Shown one piece after another: positions 46,497-58,010 of a stretch of DNA of 64,000 nt. This DNA is from Albifimbria verrucaria (Eukaryota; Ascomycota; Sordariomycetes; Hypocreales; Stachybotryaceae). The notes beneath the pieces are model-generated. The model was not told the origin of the DNA. It searched no databases and saw nothing but the letters and a program-made list of their open reading frames with translations. The stretch's first letter is position 1. Each line of letters opens with the position of its first letter. Location of the stretch: positions 3,286,001-3,350,000 of the forward strand of contig JAHREC010000009.1 of assembly GCA_020081605.1 (NCBI GenBank), in the 5' to 3' direction. The position numbers and the translations under genes were made by a program.

Positions 46497-47415
46497 TGTA
46501 TTGACTCAGGTAATAGGGTTGCAGTTCTTGCCTCTAGCTATTGGTTTAAGCTGAATGCTTGCCATAATTCAGCTATACAAGGCCATGTAGAATGATTTGA
46601 TCCTGAAGAAACGTAACAATATCGAGCCTAAAATGTTAAGCAGAGTGTGAATGATGCGCCCTCCCATTGCATAGTGGCAGTAACTCCAACCTCCTTCATT
46701 ATTTACTGAGTATTATAATTCAAGCACTGGGATTTGCTAAGAGGTCTCAATAATTTTCCAAATTAAAGCCAATTGATCTAGTGTGCCTATTAGATTGTGT
46801 GCAGTTCTGTAACCTCAATCCATCTGGATCTCAAGGCTGTAGGAGCAATTCATTCCAAAAGATGCGTACTGTTCAGTTTCATGTCATAGACAGTGTATAA
46901 CACATAAATCTTTTTCACCTTAATCTAAATTTCTGATACTCTAGGAACTTGTTTCATACTTAAAATCACGGATTAGAGGAGCTTTTGTGTTAATTCATTG
47001 TCTTGAGAGCGGTGCATGTTTTGGTATCAACCACTGTAGCCTGACAAGCGTTTGTTACCATCATCCAGCCACCCCAGACCTGCTGGAACTTATTCCCTAG
47101 CCAGATAATCGTCTATTATTACCCGTCCGTAAATTATGAACAACTTCCTGCTCAACATCAACAGCCTTATTAGAGTACATTATTTGGTCAAGTCCCTCAT
47201 TCGCAATTATGCAAAGGTTCTTGAAAAAAGAAGGCATACGTTTCTTCGAGAATAATTTAGTTCAAATAGGCAGCAGGATTCAACGGCCTTGAATAGCTGT
47301 CCTCAAACAATCATCCTAACATGCCTAAAACAGTACCATTCAGGCCTCTTCCACTTACTCAAGAGGTTTTGTATCATGAAATGCCATCTATACACATGTT
47401 AGGAATTTTGGAGTT
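46497..47415. other. Intergenic, AT-rich
   Basis: No gene, RNA or repeat recognised. Confidence 0.4.
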
Positions 47416-47940
47416 CTAAAAGCTGAATATTGGAAGGAGAAAGCTACCCTTGATCTGGGAGATGCATTTTGGTAGGAACAGTGACTCCGGAGAGTCGGCA
47501 TCAACGTATTGACTTTTGTCTCCTCCAATGTCAGTTCCGTGGAGAGGGGTGAGTTGTTTGACGTCTTTGTCCACGGCCCACAGACGGAACTTTGTACCGC
47601 TTGCAGTTAAGATGTAAAGGTGCGTTATGTCTCGTTCCTCAAAACAGTCTCTCGCGGCATCCAGCGCTTTTTCTTCTACCCTATCAAGTCCACAGTCGGG
47701 CCGTTCAATCGCTAGGTAGAGGAGATGGTTTAAAGTTCCATGTTCTGGGTCGAAACGCTCTACACCCAAGTCAATTCTGCTCGAGGAGCCGACTAAGGGA
47801 TATCCATGCGAGACGCAGTATGATGGCCGCGGAAATTCTTGGCAGAGATAGCCCATCCAGAATCTGAGGACTTTGTAATCGGCCTGGTTCTGACACTCGT
47901 TGTACAAAACTCGCAGAAATGCGCTGTCGATGATGCTCAT
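47416..47940 (-). CDS. PD-(D/E)XK-like fungal hypothetical protein
   Basis: Intact 174-codon frame. N-terminal VLYNECQNQADYKVLRFWMG helix, then GSSSRIDLGVERFD (Asp on a strand), HLLYLAIERP (the E-x-K strand, with Arg in place of Lys), VEEKALDAARDCFEERDITHLYILTASGTKFRLWAVD, and GDKSQYVDADSPE. The pattern follows restriction-endonuclease-fold proteins common as accessory genes in fungi; the lost Lys suggests a non-catalytic binder. The fold is inference. Confidence 0.45.
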   Translation of the reverse strand: MSIIDSAFLRVLYNECQNQADYKVLRFWMGYLCQEFPRPSYCVSHGYPLVGSSSRIDLGVERFDPEHGTLNHLLYLAIERPDCGLDRVEEKALDAARDCFEERDITHLYILTASGTKFRLWAVDKDVKQLTPLHGTDIGGDKSQYVDADSPESLFLPKCISQIKGSFLLPIFSF

Positions 47941-48879
47941 TATGAAGAAAGATATGTTACGACTCTTTGAGGAATGAGATTGAACACAGTATGCTTGAAC
48001 TCTTTTCGAAAATGTATGGAGCTGGGAGGCGTACTGTTGGATGGATGGAATTTATTCTCGAATACATGATATAAAACATTTCCTCATCAGGTTTTTGTTT
48101 GCCAACGGACGGTTTTGTGGGCAAAAGCCGCCTTCTCAACTAATTGCTAACCGCGCAGAATCATGTGGACCAAGTGGATAACACTGATGTGGAAGACTGA
48201 GCGCTTATTCAGGTGAGAGCGGCTGTGTGACATGGTAGCATTGAACAAACCATATTGAAGCATGGGATCGAACCAACATAACTTTCTATATTTAGCGACA
48301 TTAAGCATGGAGTATCTGTGATTGGGGGTGTTGCTGCAATCTTCAAACTCGGCTGCTGCGTCACACCCTTTCAACAAAATCCTTACCAACAAACACTACA
48401 AGAATAGCCACGCATGCAGCACACGCCCCGAATATCTCGGCTACACACGCCCGCATCATAAGCACAATGAAACTGGTGAACAAAGCGGCGAAAGAGCAAT
48501 GAAGCTTAAGTTCTGCACTGGCTGGCATCTCTTCGTATGGAACAGCGCATAGACCCGAGGAACGAGAACAGTGGTGTTGCCAGCGTAGTGATAAAACCGA
48601 CATGAAATGGACAAGCTGGAGGCAGTAATATGTGAACTTGTGGCGGGAATATATGAGGTAGATGTTTCCTGGGTTTGTCAAATTGAGAGCTGGTCGTCAA
48701 ACAGGCAGAACTTGCTGTTAATCTCAGGGCTTCATCTGCGATGTAGTGTTCAAGCACTTCCTATCAAGAGAAGACATTTGACCATAGAAAAGCAGAGAGA
48801 AAGACCAAATATTCAATCACCAGCGGATGTAAATGGAATTTAAGTATATCGATTGGATGGGTTGATGGCTTTACTAGAT
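47941..48879. other. Intergenic
   Basis: Overlapping short frames on both strands; none supported. Confidence 0.4.
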
Positions 48880-49555
48880 CTAGCTTGGGTACTGTGGTCT
48901 CTGAACCACAACTCCATGCCTACCATCAATATCACGAGGCTCAAAATCTAGAATAGCCGCTGCTACATGCAAAACATCGGGGCCGAATTTTTCCTTTACC
49001 CAGTGGGCTAACATGTCCATACCCGCCACTGCACCGCCGGCCGTCCAGATGTTTCCATCCACGACCCACTGCTTCTTGGCCCAGTTGACCTGGGGGTGGA
49101 GTTGTTTAACCAGCGCTAGCGCTCCATGGTTGATGGTTGCGTTCTTTCCATCCAATACACCAGTAACGGCAACTGCCATTGCGCCAGTGCAGGTGGTGAA
49201 CAGTAGCTTGCCAGCCGCTACGTGACTTCGAACGAACTCTTGGTGCTTGGGGTGTAGAGTGGGATTGCTGGGTCTGGCCCCCGACCAAGAGGCAATCTAG
49301 CTCGGGGCAGTTGTCCACTGTCGTTGTAGGGGTCATAATAAAGTCGCCGCAGGAAAGCCGAAGGGGATCAAGAGTGATGCCGATGTGGTGAAAGACAAAG
49401 TCTGGCGCATTGTCGATTGTCTCAGGGTCTACAGGCATGACTTGGTTCATGGCCTGCAGTATTGGTTTGCTTGACGAGCGGAGAACATCTGCCGGCCCAA
49501 TAACGTCAATAGGCTGATAATCAAATAAGAGAAATCCAAAATGAATTGGCGCCAT
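48880..49555 (-). CDS. DJ-1/PfpI (ThiJ) family protein
   Basis: Start at 49555 (MAPIHFGFLLFDYQPIDVIGPADVL), stop near 48880. The nucleophile elbow LLFTTCTGAMAVA has the family cysteine, preceded by LLVGGPDPAIPLY and followed by LDGKNATINHGAL and NIWTAGGAVAGMDM (the usual Cys environment and dimer helix). About 225 residues, no intron. Two frame breaks: the G5 run at about 49279-49283 (short), and one near 49225-49240. Fungal members act as glyoxalases or isonitrile hydratases; which applies here is unknown. Confidence 0.75.
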
Positions 49556-50918
49556 GGTGAGAAACGAATATATCGGTATTGGTCTTCCGCTGTTCTATGG
49601 GGTTTGTGAGATTGCAGGAAAGATTGTGTATGGAAGACTGGGCAAGACGAGGTCTTTATACCCGCAATCACACAGCCTCGAGAGCGGGAATCAGGCCTAT
49701 TAGGGAGGACAGATTTCCAAATGTAATGTTATGTTGTTTGACCAGTTCTCTTGGCAGGAGTCGACCGCATCTTTATTACCGAAGGTTATCGGAACTGCAG
49801 CCCGAGTTAAGCAGGGGTCGAAAGTGATGCGGGCGGGTTCAACGGTCAGTCTGTGGGCATTGGTGGAACGGCTCCAGCGAAGGATTTAGACGGCATGAGT
49901 GAGCTTAATAGTTACGATAGGCTATCTTGGGTTACACAAGGGGTAAACGCGCGCATTGTGCAAGAACCAAAAGTTCATACATTCATATAAGTGGGCAATG
50001 CAGGACACTCCGGTGGACGGTCATAGGTTTGTTCATGAATAGAACCCAGAAAGCCTACAGCCTTCCTTTGGAGTATAAATAGTGATTACGGACAATGAGA
50101 ATTCTCAGAGAAATAATATTGTATAACTTATACCTGACTTATCCTTTGCCAGCCCTTAGCTGCCCAGCTAGTGCGGGCTCCAGGAGCATTTTTAGACTCC
50201 ACAATCTCGATGAACAACTTTCCTGACTTATTAAGCTACCTGGGGATAAGCACTGCGGAACCAAAAGGCCTGTGCCGGGCTGCAGCTAATGTCTTTGATT
50301 AGCTTGACGGTTGGTGGGATGAATTGTACACAGATATCCGTCTCCGAGACGCTCGGGATATACCGAATGATGTACGACAGCGGGGCACGCTCTGCGTCAA
50401 GAGGATTGGATTAATGTGGTCCCACGGATTCGTAAATTTTAGCCCAGCCCGGGGTTGAACCTCTAGTGATCGATCCTTCTGTTAAACCCATCATGTTACG
50501 CGATAACTGCCTTAAACTACTACTCTTCGTAATCGTAGGTTCCGTTGGTGGCCCTGAGGACATGGCGGCGAGACAAGCTTCGGCAGTTGGGCTTGTGCTG
50601 GGAGAAAACTCCTCAAGCTTCTATAACACGTTCTGGTGTCTTCCGCGACCGGAGTGGTAACGAACAGTCCACTACATGTCTCGTCCAGTAAAGGCGTTCG
50701 AGAGCCTTGTTCAGCCGTGAGGCGACCCAGGACGTACCTTGCGGACCAGCCCCCGCCCCGCCGTTGCATTCATGCAAAGTCCAACAGGCAGCGACATCTC
50801 TTGTCATCCTCTCTTCATCTTGGAATCGTGCTCGCGCTTAATCGTCGACGCGAATCATCGACTATCGCCTGTATGAATTGCGGACTGCGGCGACGGTAGT
50901 ACCGACCCTCTTGCATCA
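49556..50918. other. Intergenic upstream of NLR
   Basis: Short frames only. A tRNA B-box-like string near 50451-50460 (-) was rejected for lack of an A box. Confidence 0.4.
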
Positions 50919-53900
50919 ATGTCTCAGAACACAACAACAACAACCAGGTCTGCAGGCCTTCTCACATACGCATATCCCGTCGGCGCAGCCCTGATCGTGG
51001 GCGTTATACTGATCCTCGTCCTATGGGCCCCTATTCGGGACCGCCGCCTGCGTTCACCACCTGCCACGCCAAAATGTTACCGAGTCCGAGAGATACCGAT
51101 CGAGATGACGGAAGATGAACTTATGCACCGGCTGCTGAATTGCCTCCCCGGTGTTAGCGCCGCTAGCCTGCAACTGACTCTGGCCCGGTCGTCTGCCAGA
51201 CATCGCACAGCAACGTTTGTGTCGTCCGAATACCTAGAGAAATTGGGGTACCCTGTTGATTCGCATTTTATCGGTATCACCCCTCTATTCGATAGTAATG
51301 ATGCTGCTGTAGAGTGAGTCATCCTGTCACATGAAAGAGAGCAAGGCTAATCCAAAGCCAGCATCATCGCAGTTCACGGTTTAGGAGCCATGCCATCGCT
51401 GGGTTCAAATCCAAAGGCACCAACATCTGGCTCCGCGACTTCCTACCAAAGGACACCACTGCCCGCGTTCTGGTCTATGGATACAACACAGCGATTATGG
51501 ATGACGCCAAGTGTTCTATCACGGACCTAGGAGAAGCCTTTTAGAGTCATGCAAGGCCTTTCGAGAAGGGACAGAGGTCAGATATAAGCTCTCCTTGGCA
51601 ATGATACTTAACCACTAACATTTCGCAGACGAGTCGGAGGCCGATCATCTTTATCGGCCACAGCCTGGGAGGCCTTCTCGTTAAAGAAGTATGCAAATAC
51701 TCCTGTTCTTCATCGCCCTTTGTCATTAACCACCCGACAGGCCCTATCGAAGGCTTTAGAAAAAAGAAGACTCCCAAAACGACGACTTCTTCAGGGCGTC
51801 ATATGCGCTCATGTTCTTCGGTGTCCCAAACTTGGGGGTGAGACTGGGAACACTAAATGAGATTACGGATGGGCAGATGAACAATCAGATGATCCGCGAT
51901 CTGGAGCTAGACCGCGAGTCGGAACCAACACCGTACCTAAGGATGTTGAAGAAAAGTTCGACAACTGCTGTGGAAAGCAGGAGCCACCATTTAAGTTGTT
52001 GGCATACTACGAGGGAAGGATGACACCCACTTGGAAAGTCAGTACATATTCCCTTTATGGCAAATATGGCGAAGGGCCCGGCTAATGTTGTGTACGCGCA
52101 GATGAGAAACGGTAAACTAACAAGGGACGGAGAACCCTGTTTTATGGTCACGCAGGAGTCGGCATGTCGGATTGGGCCGAAAGACAACGATGACACTGCG
52201 CGCTTGCCGGCCAACCATTCTGACATGGTCAAGTTCCCCACTTGGGAGGACGACAATTACATCAAAGTGCGCAATAGACTACAGACGCTGGTGAAAGACG
52301 CCCCAGGCGTTATTCGGAATCGATTCTTATTTCCGCATCGTACGTAGCATCGCATAGCTCGGTGTGTCCGTAATCTAACAGTTCCACCAAGGCCTATCTG
52401 CAGCTGAACAACGTCATTGGCATGACCTCAACGTGCCTGATTATAAAGCGTTTAAGCAGAACACGGAGAAACTGGCAAGACCGTCCAAGGGAACTCTTCA
52501 ATGGCTGGTCTTGGACCAACCAGCCGAAGTGTCTCAGGATCCCGAGAGCCTCCGGAAAGAAGACTTTATCGACTGGCGAGATTCTAGCAAAGCAGGCCCC
52601 CTTCTTGTGATAGGACCTCCAGGACAAGGAAAATCCGTGCTGTCAAACTTTGTGGTGGACAACCTCTACCAATCCGTTGGGGAGCTTGGCAGTAATAAAG
52701 TGATCTACTATTTCTGCAACATCAAGAACGACGAAAACTCGCGATCCGCATCAGCAATCCTCCGGGCTCTGATCGTGCAGCTCTGTGAGGATGGGCGGCT
52801 TTTAGGATGCTTCCAAATCGGTTTCAGGACAAAGAAGAACGGCAAAATTTCATTCAGCTCACCTTGACGAGCTCTGGAGCACATTCGACTATCTTGTTAA
52901 GGGAGTCCTTATGCCATGATCTACTGTGTCGTGGATGGGCTGGATGTGTATGAGACAGACATGGAGGATCTCTTGAACCGCTGGAAGAACTTGATGAGCG
53001 AAGAAGGGTGCCGGTTGAAGCTGTTTTGCACTAGTCGACCGACCGGTCCTGCGAAGTCCATTCTCATTTCACCCTGCCGAAGTTTACGTCCCCAGACAAG
53101 GATCTGAAGCTATTCCTTGACGAACAGTTGGGAGAGTTTCCCGCGGTTTATAACGATGATATGAAAGAGGATATTCGCGAAGCTGTCCTTCAACGTTCAG
53201 GGGAACTTTCCTCTGGATAAGCATTATCCTGCGGAAGCTTCGACGTCTAGCATATCCCACAGCGGACATAATGGAAGACATCATGGAGATACCAAACGAT
53301 CTTGATGACTTATACAAGGATTTGGTTCATGCAGCATTTAGAAAAAATTCGCACAATGTCGCCATTTTGGCCTGGATGGTCTATGCAAAGACACCGCTTG
53401 GGCTTCGAGAGTTAGGAACGGCCGTTACCGTTTCGGTAAATTCGAACATCACAAGTTGGACATACTGCTGCAAGAAAAAGGTCTCTTTGAATAACGACAT
53501 GATCCGAAATAATCTTGGAACGTTGATAGATGTTATCGACGACCGTCTGTATTTTATCCATCAGTCATTACAGGACTTTCTGATGAAGTCTGACAATAAA
53601 ATTTGGCGGCAACCTGATGTCATGCTGGGTATGTTACGGCCTGAACTAATGCTGGGAAAAGCATGCATTACATTCCTGTCTTTTGATGACTTTGCAGTCA
53701 CCTCCGGAGATGGGAATCAAATAGTGGAACTAAGAAACGACCCTTTCCATACTTACGCGTCGAAATTCTGGTATAAACACATAGAAAAAGCGGAGGAAAT
53801 TAAGGAGGATGTGGCCAAGCTGCAACGTATTCTTCGGGGACCGAATAGACGACTCTGGATCAACCCTCATAGCTTCCATAAGAAGGCATCACTCTACGAT

Positions 53901-54931
53901 ATCGTTATATGGTACGATATAGGTTGGCTGGCAGGAATGCTGCTTGATGGGATGTTCTCTGACATTTCGGAGACATTTAAAGATTACTACCTCGTTCAAG
54001 CAGCCGGTTTATGGCCTAGAGTTTTTCATCAGTTGTTAACCCATGCTACGACACAGCGAATAAGTGTGACGGGCGAGGTGGCCGAGGCAGCAGCTGGGAA
54101 CCCGACATGTGGCAAGAAGATGGTAGCACTGCTCCTCGATCAGCGTGGCCCTGAGATTAGGATCACAGAAAAAGTGGTTATAGCAGCGGCTAAGAACGGA
54201 AGAAGCGGCGAGGAGATAATAGCACTGCTCCTCGATCAGCGTGGCCCTGAGATTAGGATCACAGAAAAAGTGGTTATAGCAGCGGCTGAGAACGGGGAAA
54301 GCGGCAAGGAGATAATAGCACTGCTCCTCGATCAGCGCGGTCCTGAGATTAAGATTACGGAAGATATACTTATCGCAGCGGCTAAAAACTGGGGAAGCGG
54401 CAAGGAGATAATAGCACTGCTCCTCGATCAGCGTGGCCTTGAGATTAGGATCACAGAAAAAGTGGTTATAGCAGCGGCTAAGAACGGAAGAAGCGGCGAG
54501 GAGATAATAGCACTGCTCCTCGATCAGCGTGGCCCTGAGATTAGGATCACAGAAAAAGTGGTTATAGCAGCGGCTAGGAATAAGGAGGTGGTAGGACTGC
54601 TCCTCGATCAGCATGGCTCTGAGATTAAAGTCACGGAAAATATAGTTATCGCAGCGGCTAAGAACCGAGAAAGCGGCGAGGGATAATAGCACTGCTCCTC
54701 AATCAGCGAGGCCCTGAGATTAAGGTTACGGAAAAAATAGTTATAGCAGCAGCTAAAAACTGGGGAAGCGGCAAAGAGATAATAGCACTGCTCCTCAATC
54801 AGCGCGGCCCTGAGATTAAGGTCACAGAAAATATAGTCATAGCAGCGGCTGAGAACAGGGATAGTGGCAAGGAAATCATAGCACTACTCCTCAATCATCA
54901 CGGCCCTGATATCAACGTCTCAAACGGTTGA
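50919..54931 (+). CDS. NLR: N-terminal membrane segment, SesB-like esterase, NACHT NTPase, 32-residue tandem repeats
   Basis: Fungal NOD-like receptor, a class used in heterokaryon incompatibility and immunity (family knowledge). N-terminus has one hydrophobic segment (YPVGAALIVGVILILVLW). An alpha/beta-hydrolase follows: DIIAVHGLGAHA, WLRDFLP, ARVLVYGY, IFIGHSLGGLLVKE (nucleophile Ser), MFFGVPNLG. NACHT: LSAAEQRH linker, Walker A LLVIGPPGQGKS (52613-52636), VIYYFCN, Walker B MIYCVVDGLD (about 52917), then a winged-helix-like region IPNDLDDLYKDLVHAAF, LRELGTAVTV and FIHQSLQDFLM. C-terminus: about nine repeats. Introns include 51314-51361, 51577-51628, 51689-51740, 52038-52101. Frame breaks occur at 51388-51389, 51539-51542, 51776-51779, 51952-51955, near 52800-52915, near 53060, near 53205 and near 54680. 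The stop may instead be at 54993-54995. Confidence 0.85.
54117..54920 (+). repeat. 96-bp tandem repeats of the NLR sensor
   Basis: About nine units of EIIALLLDQRGPEIRIT type. Period 96 bp, seen from GAG codons at 54213, 54309, 54405 and about 54501, then one 84-bp unit. Units are nearly identical at DNA level. A lost A near 54680 shifts the frame. Confidence 0.85.
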
Positions 54932-55009
54932 AGACGTTGTCTCGAGGAATGCAGAGAAATATACGGCGGTAGTCGTCAGTGAGCTTCTCGGGTAGGATTT
55001 AGCGCTGCC

Positions 55010-55177
55010 AATTTCGCAGAGCTGCACGATAAGGGCCTGCAGAATAGATTTCGTGTTGCGCGGAGACGCCTCATCCCAGATGTTGCAGAAGTAGTAGATG
55101 ATTTTGAGGCCACTCATCGAGCTACATTCGAGACTTGACGAGATGAATTCCACTTTACGGGCTTGCCAGTTGCGCAT
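55010..55177 (-). pseudogene. Inverted NACHT fragment of another NLR
   Basis: Minus-strand reading SGLKIIYYFCNIWDEASPRN and ILQALIVQLCE matches the NLR NACHT block VIYYFCNIKNDENSRS and ILRALIVQLCE, but lies in opposite orientation about 80 bases after the NLR ends. No Walker A or rest of gene is seen. Confidence 0.6.
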
Positions 55178-55536
55178 CCTGAAGTGAGATTAAAATATGC
55201 CTTGTCAGTAGCGGGGTAAGGGGCATGGCCGTTGTCTGCATGGCCGAATTTGCTTCTCGTGGTCAGAGTTTCGCTTACCGCCCTTATACCTTCGGTGACT
55301 GGCGACTGGTGAATATTTAAAATGATCTTCTGGAGACTCTGCCTTGCCGGGTACCTTATGCATGTACGACCACACTAGCTCCATAGCTTAGCCCCGCACC
55401 GGGACAACTGCCGGGGCATATCCGCTCAACGTCTTCCCCAGTTGGTACCTGTCTTGTACAGCACGACTCCTGACACTAACGTAGTTGATGCCCACCGACT
55501 TAATCATCGTCGTTTTAGTTTAGCACCCCGAGCGCC
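55178..55536. other. Promoter of CorA-like gene
   Basis: No coding recognised. Confidence 0.4.
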
Positions 55537-56966
55537 ATGGACGGACTTCAAAAAGGGCAAGGCAAGTCTTCATCAAACGACAGGTCTTTCTCGAAGCACC
55601 CTCATTCCACACGGTTGTGCAGGTCCGAGAATCCAAAGATGGCGTCCTGACAACCCAACAGCAAGACATACCGTCCAATATTCTATTCCAGCAACTTCGC
55701 TATCCTATCTCTCAGGATTTGAATTGTAAAGGTGTTTGCTGTCGCTTGCAAATTGTAAAGGTATGCCGCGACAAAACCGGCAGGCTCCAGACTTCCAAAG
55801 ATGTTATCTTGAGCATCTTCGAGACCTTCAGGTTCCACCACCTGGCAATGTATATGATACAACGCGAGAGCTATGGGTTCCAGCAGCTGAAGGCAGAGAG
55901 CCCTTCCCATGACGAGCGGAGAGCACTGGCCACGTACTATTGCAAAACCATCTCCAGTCTCATGGTCTGGGCATACGACCCTGAGTCTGGCTGCACCTGC
56001 GCATTGTTTATTCCGCGTGTCTCAGACAGTGTCCTAGATGGAAATAGCATCTTCGCCAGTTTTGTGGAGATGCTAGACTCGCAGAAACACCTTGTTCATT
56101 TGGGTGGTGCATGGTTTCTCCGCTTTGTAGCGCTAATAGAGCTCTCGCAGTGGATCGATCGGATTCTTGAGCAGGTGCTTGAGCTGCTGCGCATGGCAGA
56201 GAGCCATACTGGTCACGGATGCTGGGAAGCCTGGGAGTTCCCCGACCGAGCTGGTAATACGGTAGGCAGACAAACGTCGAAGACGATCAAATCGAATGAT
56301 GTGCCCGCAATTTCGGGAGGGCTGGGCTTTTCTGTTTCAACGTTGGCCAACGTCGAACGGCACATACAAATTGCACTCGAGCTTGGCGCTATTGAAGAAC
56401 TGGTGGGAGAAGCAGCGGGTATTCAGGCTGGTGGTGATATGGATGCAAATGCCGACAGTAAGCTGGCTGAGGTCAAGACAGCACTCGAGTTCATTTTGAA
56501 ACAGGCGCTTCTACGAACTGCCGACGTGGCATACATGCAAGAAAGAGCCAAGAGCCAGCTCTCAGTTGTAAGTTCCCATTTTCTCTTAGCATGGCTTCCA
56601 AACTTGATCCCAAATACATTTTCTAAACTCGACTCGTAGATATTCAGTCTCGTCAACCAGAACCACACGGTAGCAAACTTATCTATTGCGGCATCTGCCA
56701 AGAAAGACAGCTCTTCCATGAATGCAATCGCTATAATGGCACTCCTCTTCCTACCCGGCACTTTCTTTGCAACATTATTTGCAATTCCGTCACTACAATG
56801 GTCGGAAGACGTGGTGATTTCACCATCATTTTGGATATACTGGGCTTTCACCATACCATCCACTCTACTCGTCTTTGTCTGGTATCTCGGCTGGGGCAGT
56901 GCTAATTCCATGTTAGTTCGGTTGTGGAAGCCTAAAAACTCCCCGCCCAATGACGAAGGAGCATGA
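55537..56966 (+). CDS. CorA-like two-TM membrane protein (fungal accessory type)
   Basis: ATG at 55537 (MDGLQK...), with one base missing in A5 at 55550-55554 to reach VFIKRQVFLEAPSFHTVVQVRESK. A long soluble helical part, then intron 56568-56639, then the CorA-like stalk QERAKSQLSVIFSLVNQ and KKDSSSMNAIAIMALLFLPGTFFATLF (TM1), followed by FWIYWAFTIPSTLLVFVWYL (TM2). The GMN selectivity motif of true CorA Mg2+ channels is absent. About 450 residues. Such proteins are common next to NLR and HET genes in fungi; a transport role is unproven. Confidence 0.75.
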
Positions 56967-58010
56967 CGGTGTCATACCATGCGGTGGCTTTTGACTGAAG
57001 TCTGATTCCTGAAACACTTTGAGAGGACAGAGGATTGGCTGAGGAACCAGGATACAAAACCGCGTCTCATTTGTACTTTCTAGCGTAGCGACGACTGATG
57101 ATGCTCAGATTGATTAGAAAAAACTCCATAGGCTTAAGCTCATTTTCAAGTATTACCAAAATATGTCTCTATCTTCTTGAGCAAAAGCGAGGCTTAAGCA
57201 TGACACAAATATTTATGTATTGGGCTGCCATTTCTCTAGGAGCTGTGAGCTGTACACGCCACTCAATCGAAATATTCCTGTTTACGATTTTGAGTCCCTT
57301 AGGTTGCTGATTAACTCTATGTCCCCAAAACTCATCCTCTCTCTGATAGCGAACTATTACTTTCATTGGAACCCCCTGATGCATACAAATTTGGCATCTA
57401 TTCTACATAGAGACATAATCCAAATGCTGAGGTAATATATCAGTTTAGAAATATAAATTGCATTAGAAATATTGAAAGCTTGTCGGATCAGGGTGATGGG
57501 ATCTCTTTGTCTTGACAGACTATTCTTTAGATCAGAAGTTAACACCCTAGGAACCGCAGTACTATACACCAAAGCTGCCTTAGATTTGTATGAACGGTCA
57601 TAGACAAGAAAACTACTCTAGAAGTCCATGGTCTTGTGGCGGCATTTCTAAGTTATAGAGACATTCAAGCCTGGGAGAGACTTTGCTGAGATGAATCCCT
57701 TGGAGTCCATTCCTCTGACAGACCTTGTCACAGTCTACAGAGACATGGCTTCGTACTGTCTCAATGTCATATCCAGAAGCCATTGGATTGGTAATGCCTC
57801 GTTGGAAAGGGGCGTGTGCCTTGCTCAGGAGCTTGTACCGTCGTTGCTAGCAAGCTCAGCAAGCTTAAAAGCATCAATTTATTAAAGAAAATCTAAAAGA
57901 CAAAAAAAAAAAAAAAAAGATTTTAGTTTCATTTTATAGTTTAATTCAAGACAAGGAAATACAGAGTGAATAATAATATCCTTACAAGATTTAATATTAT
58001 TAAATTATCA
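56967..58010. other. Gene-poor stretch with a relic repeat
   Basis: Holds the dispersed relic at 57665-57885 and a poly-A run (57902-57919). No gene. Confidence 0.45.
57665..57885 (+). repeat. Relic of multicopy gene end, also at 24.1 kb and 62.5 kb
   Basis: Open frame reads EMNPLESIPLTDLVTVYRDMASY, similar to EMNSLGPIPPTDRGAVYTNYISF at 62474-62545. Its 3' half matches 24115-24260. Probably the C-terminal part of an ankyrin-type gene family. Confidence 0.5.

Noticed and set aside
50440..50480. B-box-like GGTTCAACCCC on the minus strand (possible tRNA)
   Set aside because: No A box, acceptor stem or cloverleaf could be formed around it.
54036..54692. 218-codon minus frame with internal repeats
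   Set aside because: Shadow of the NLR 96-bp repeats on the other strand.
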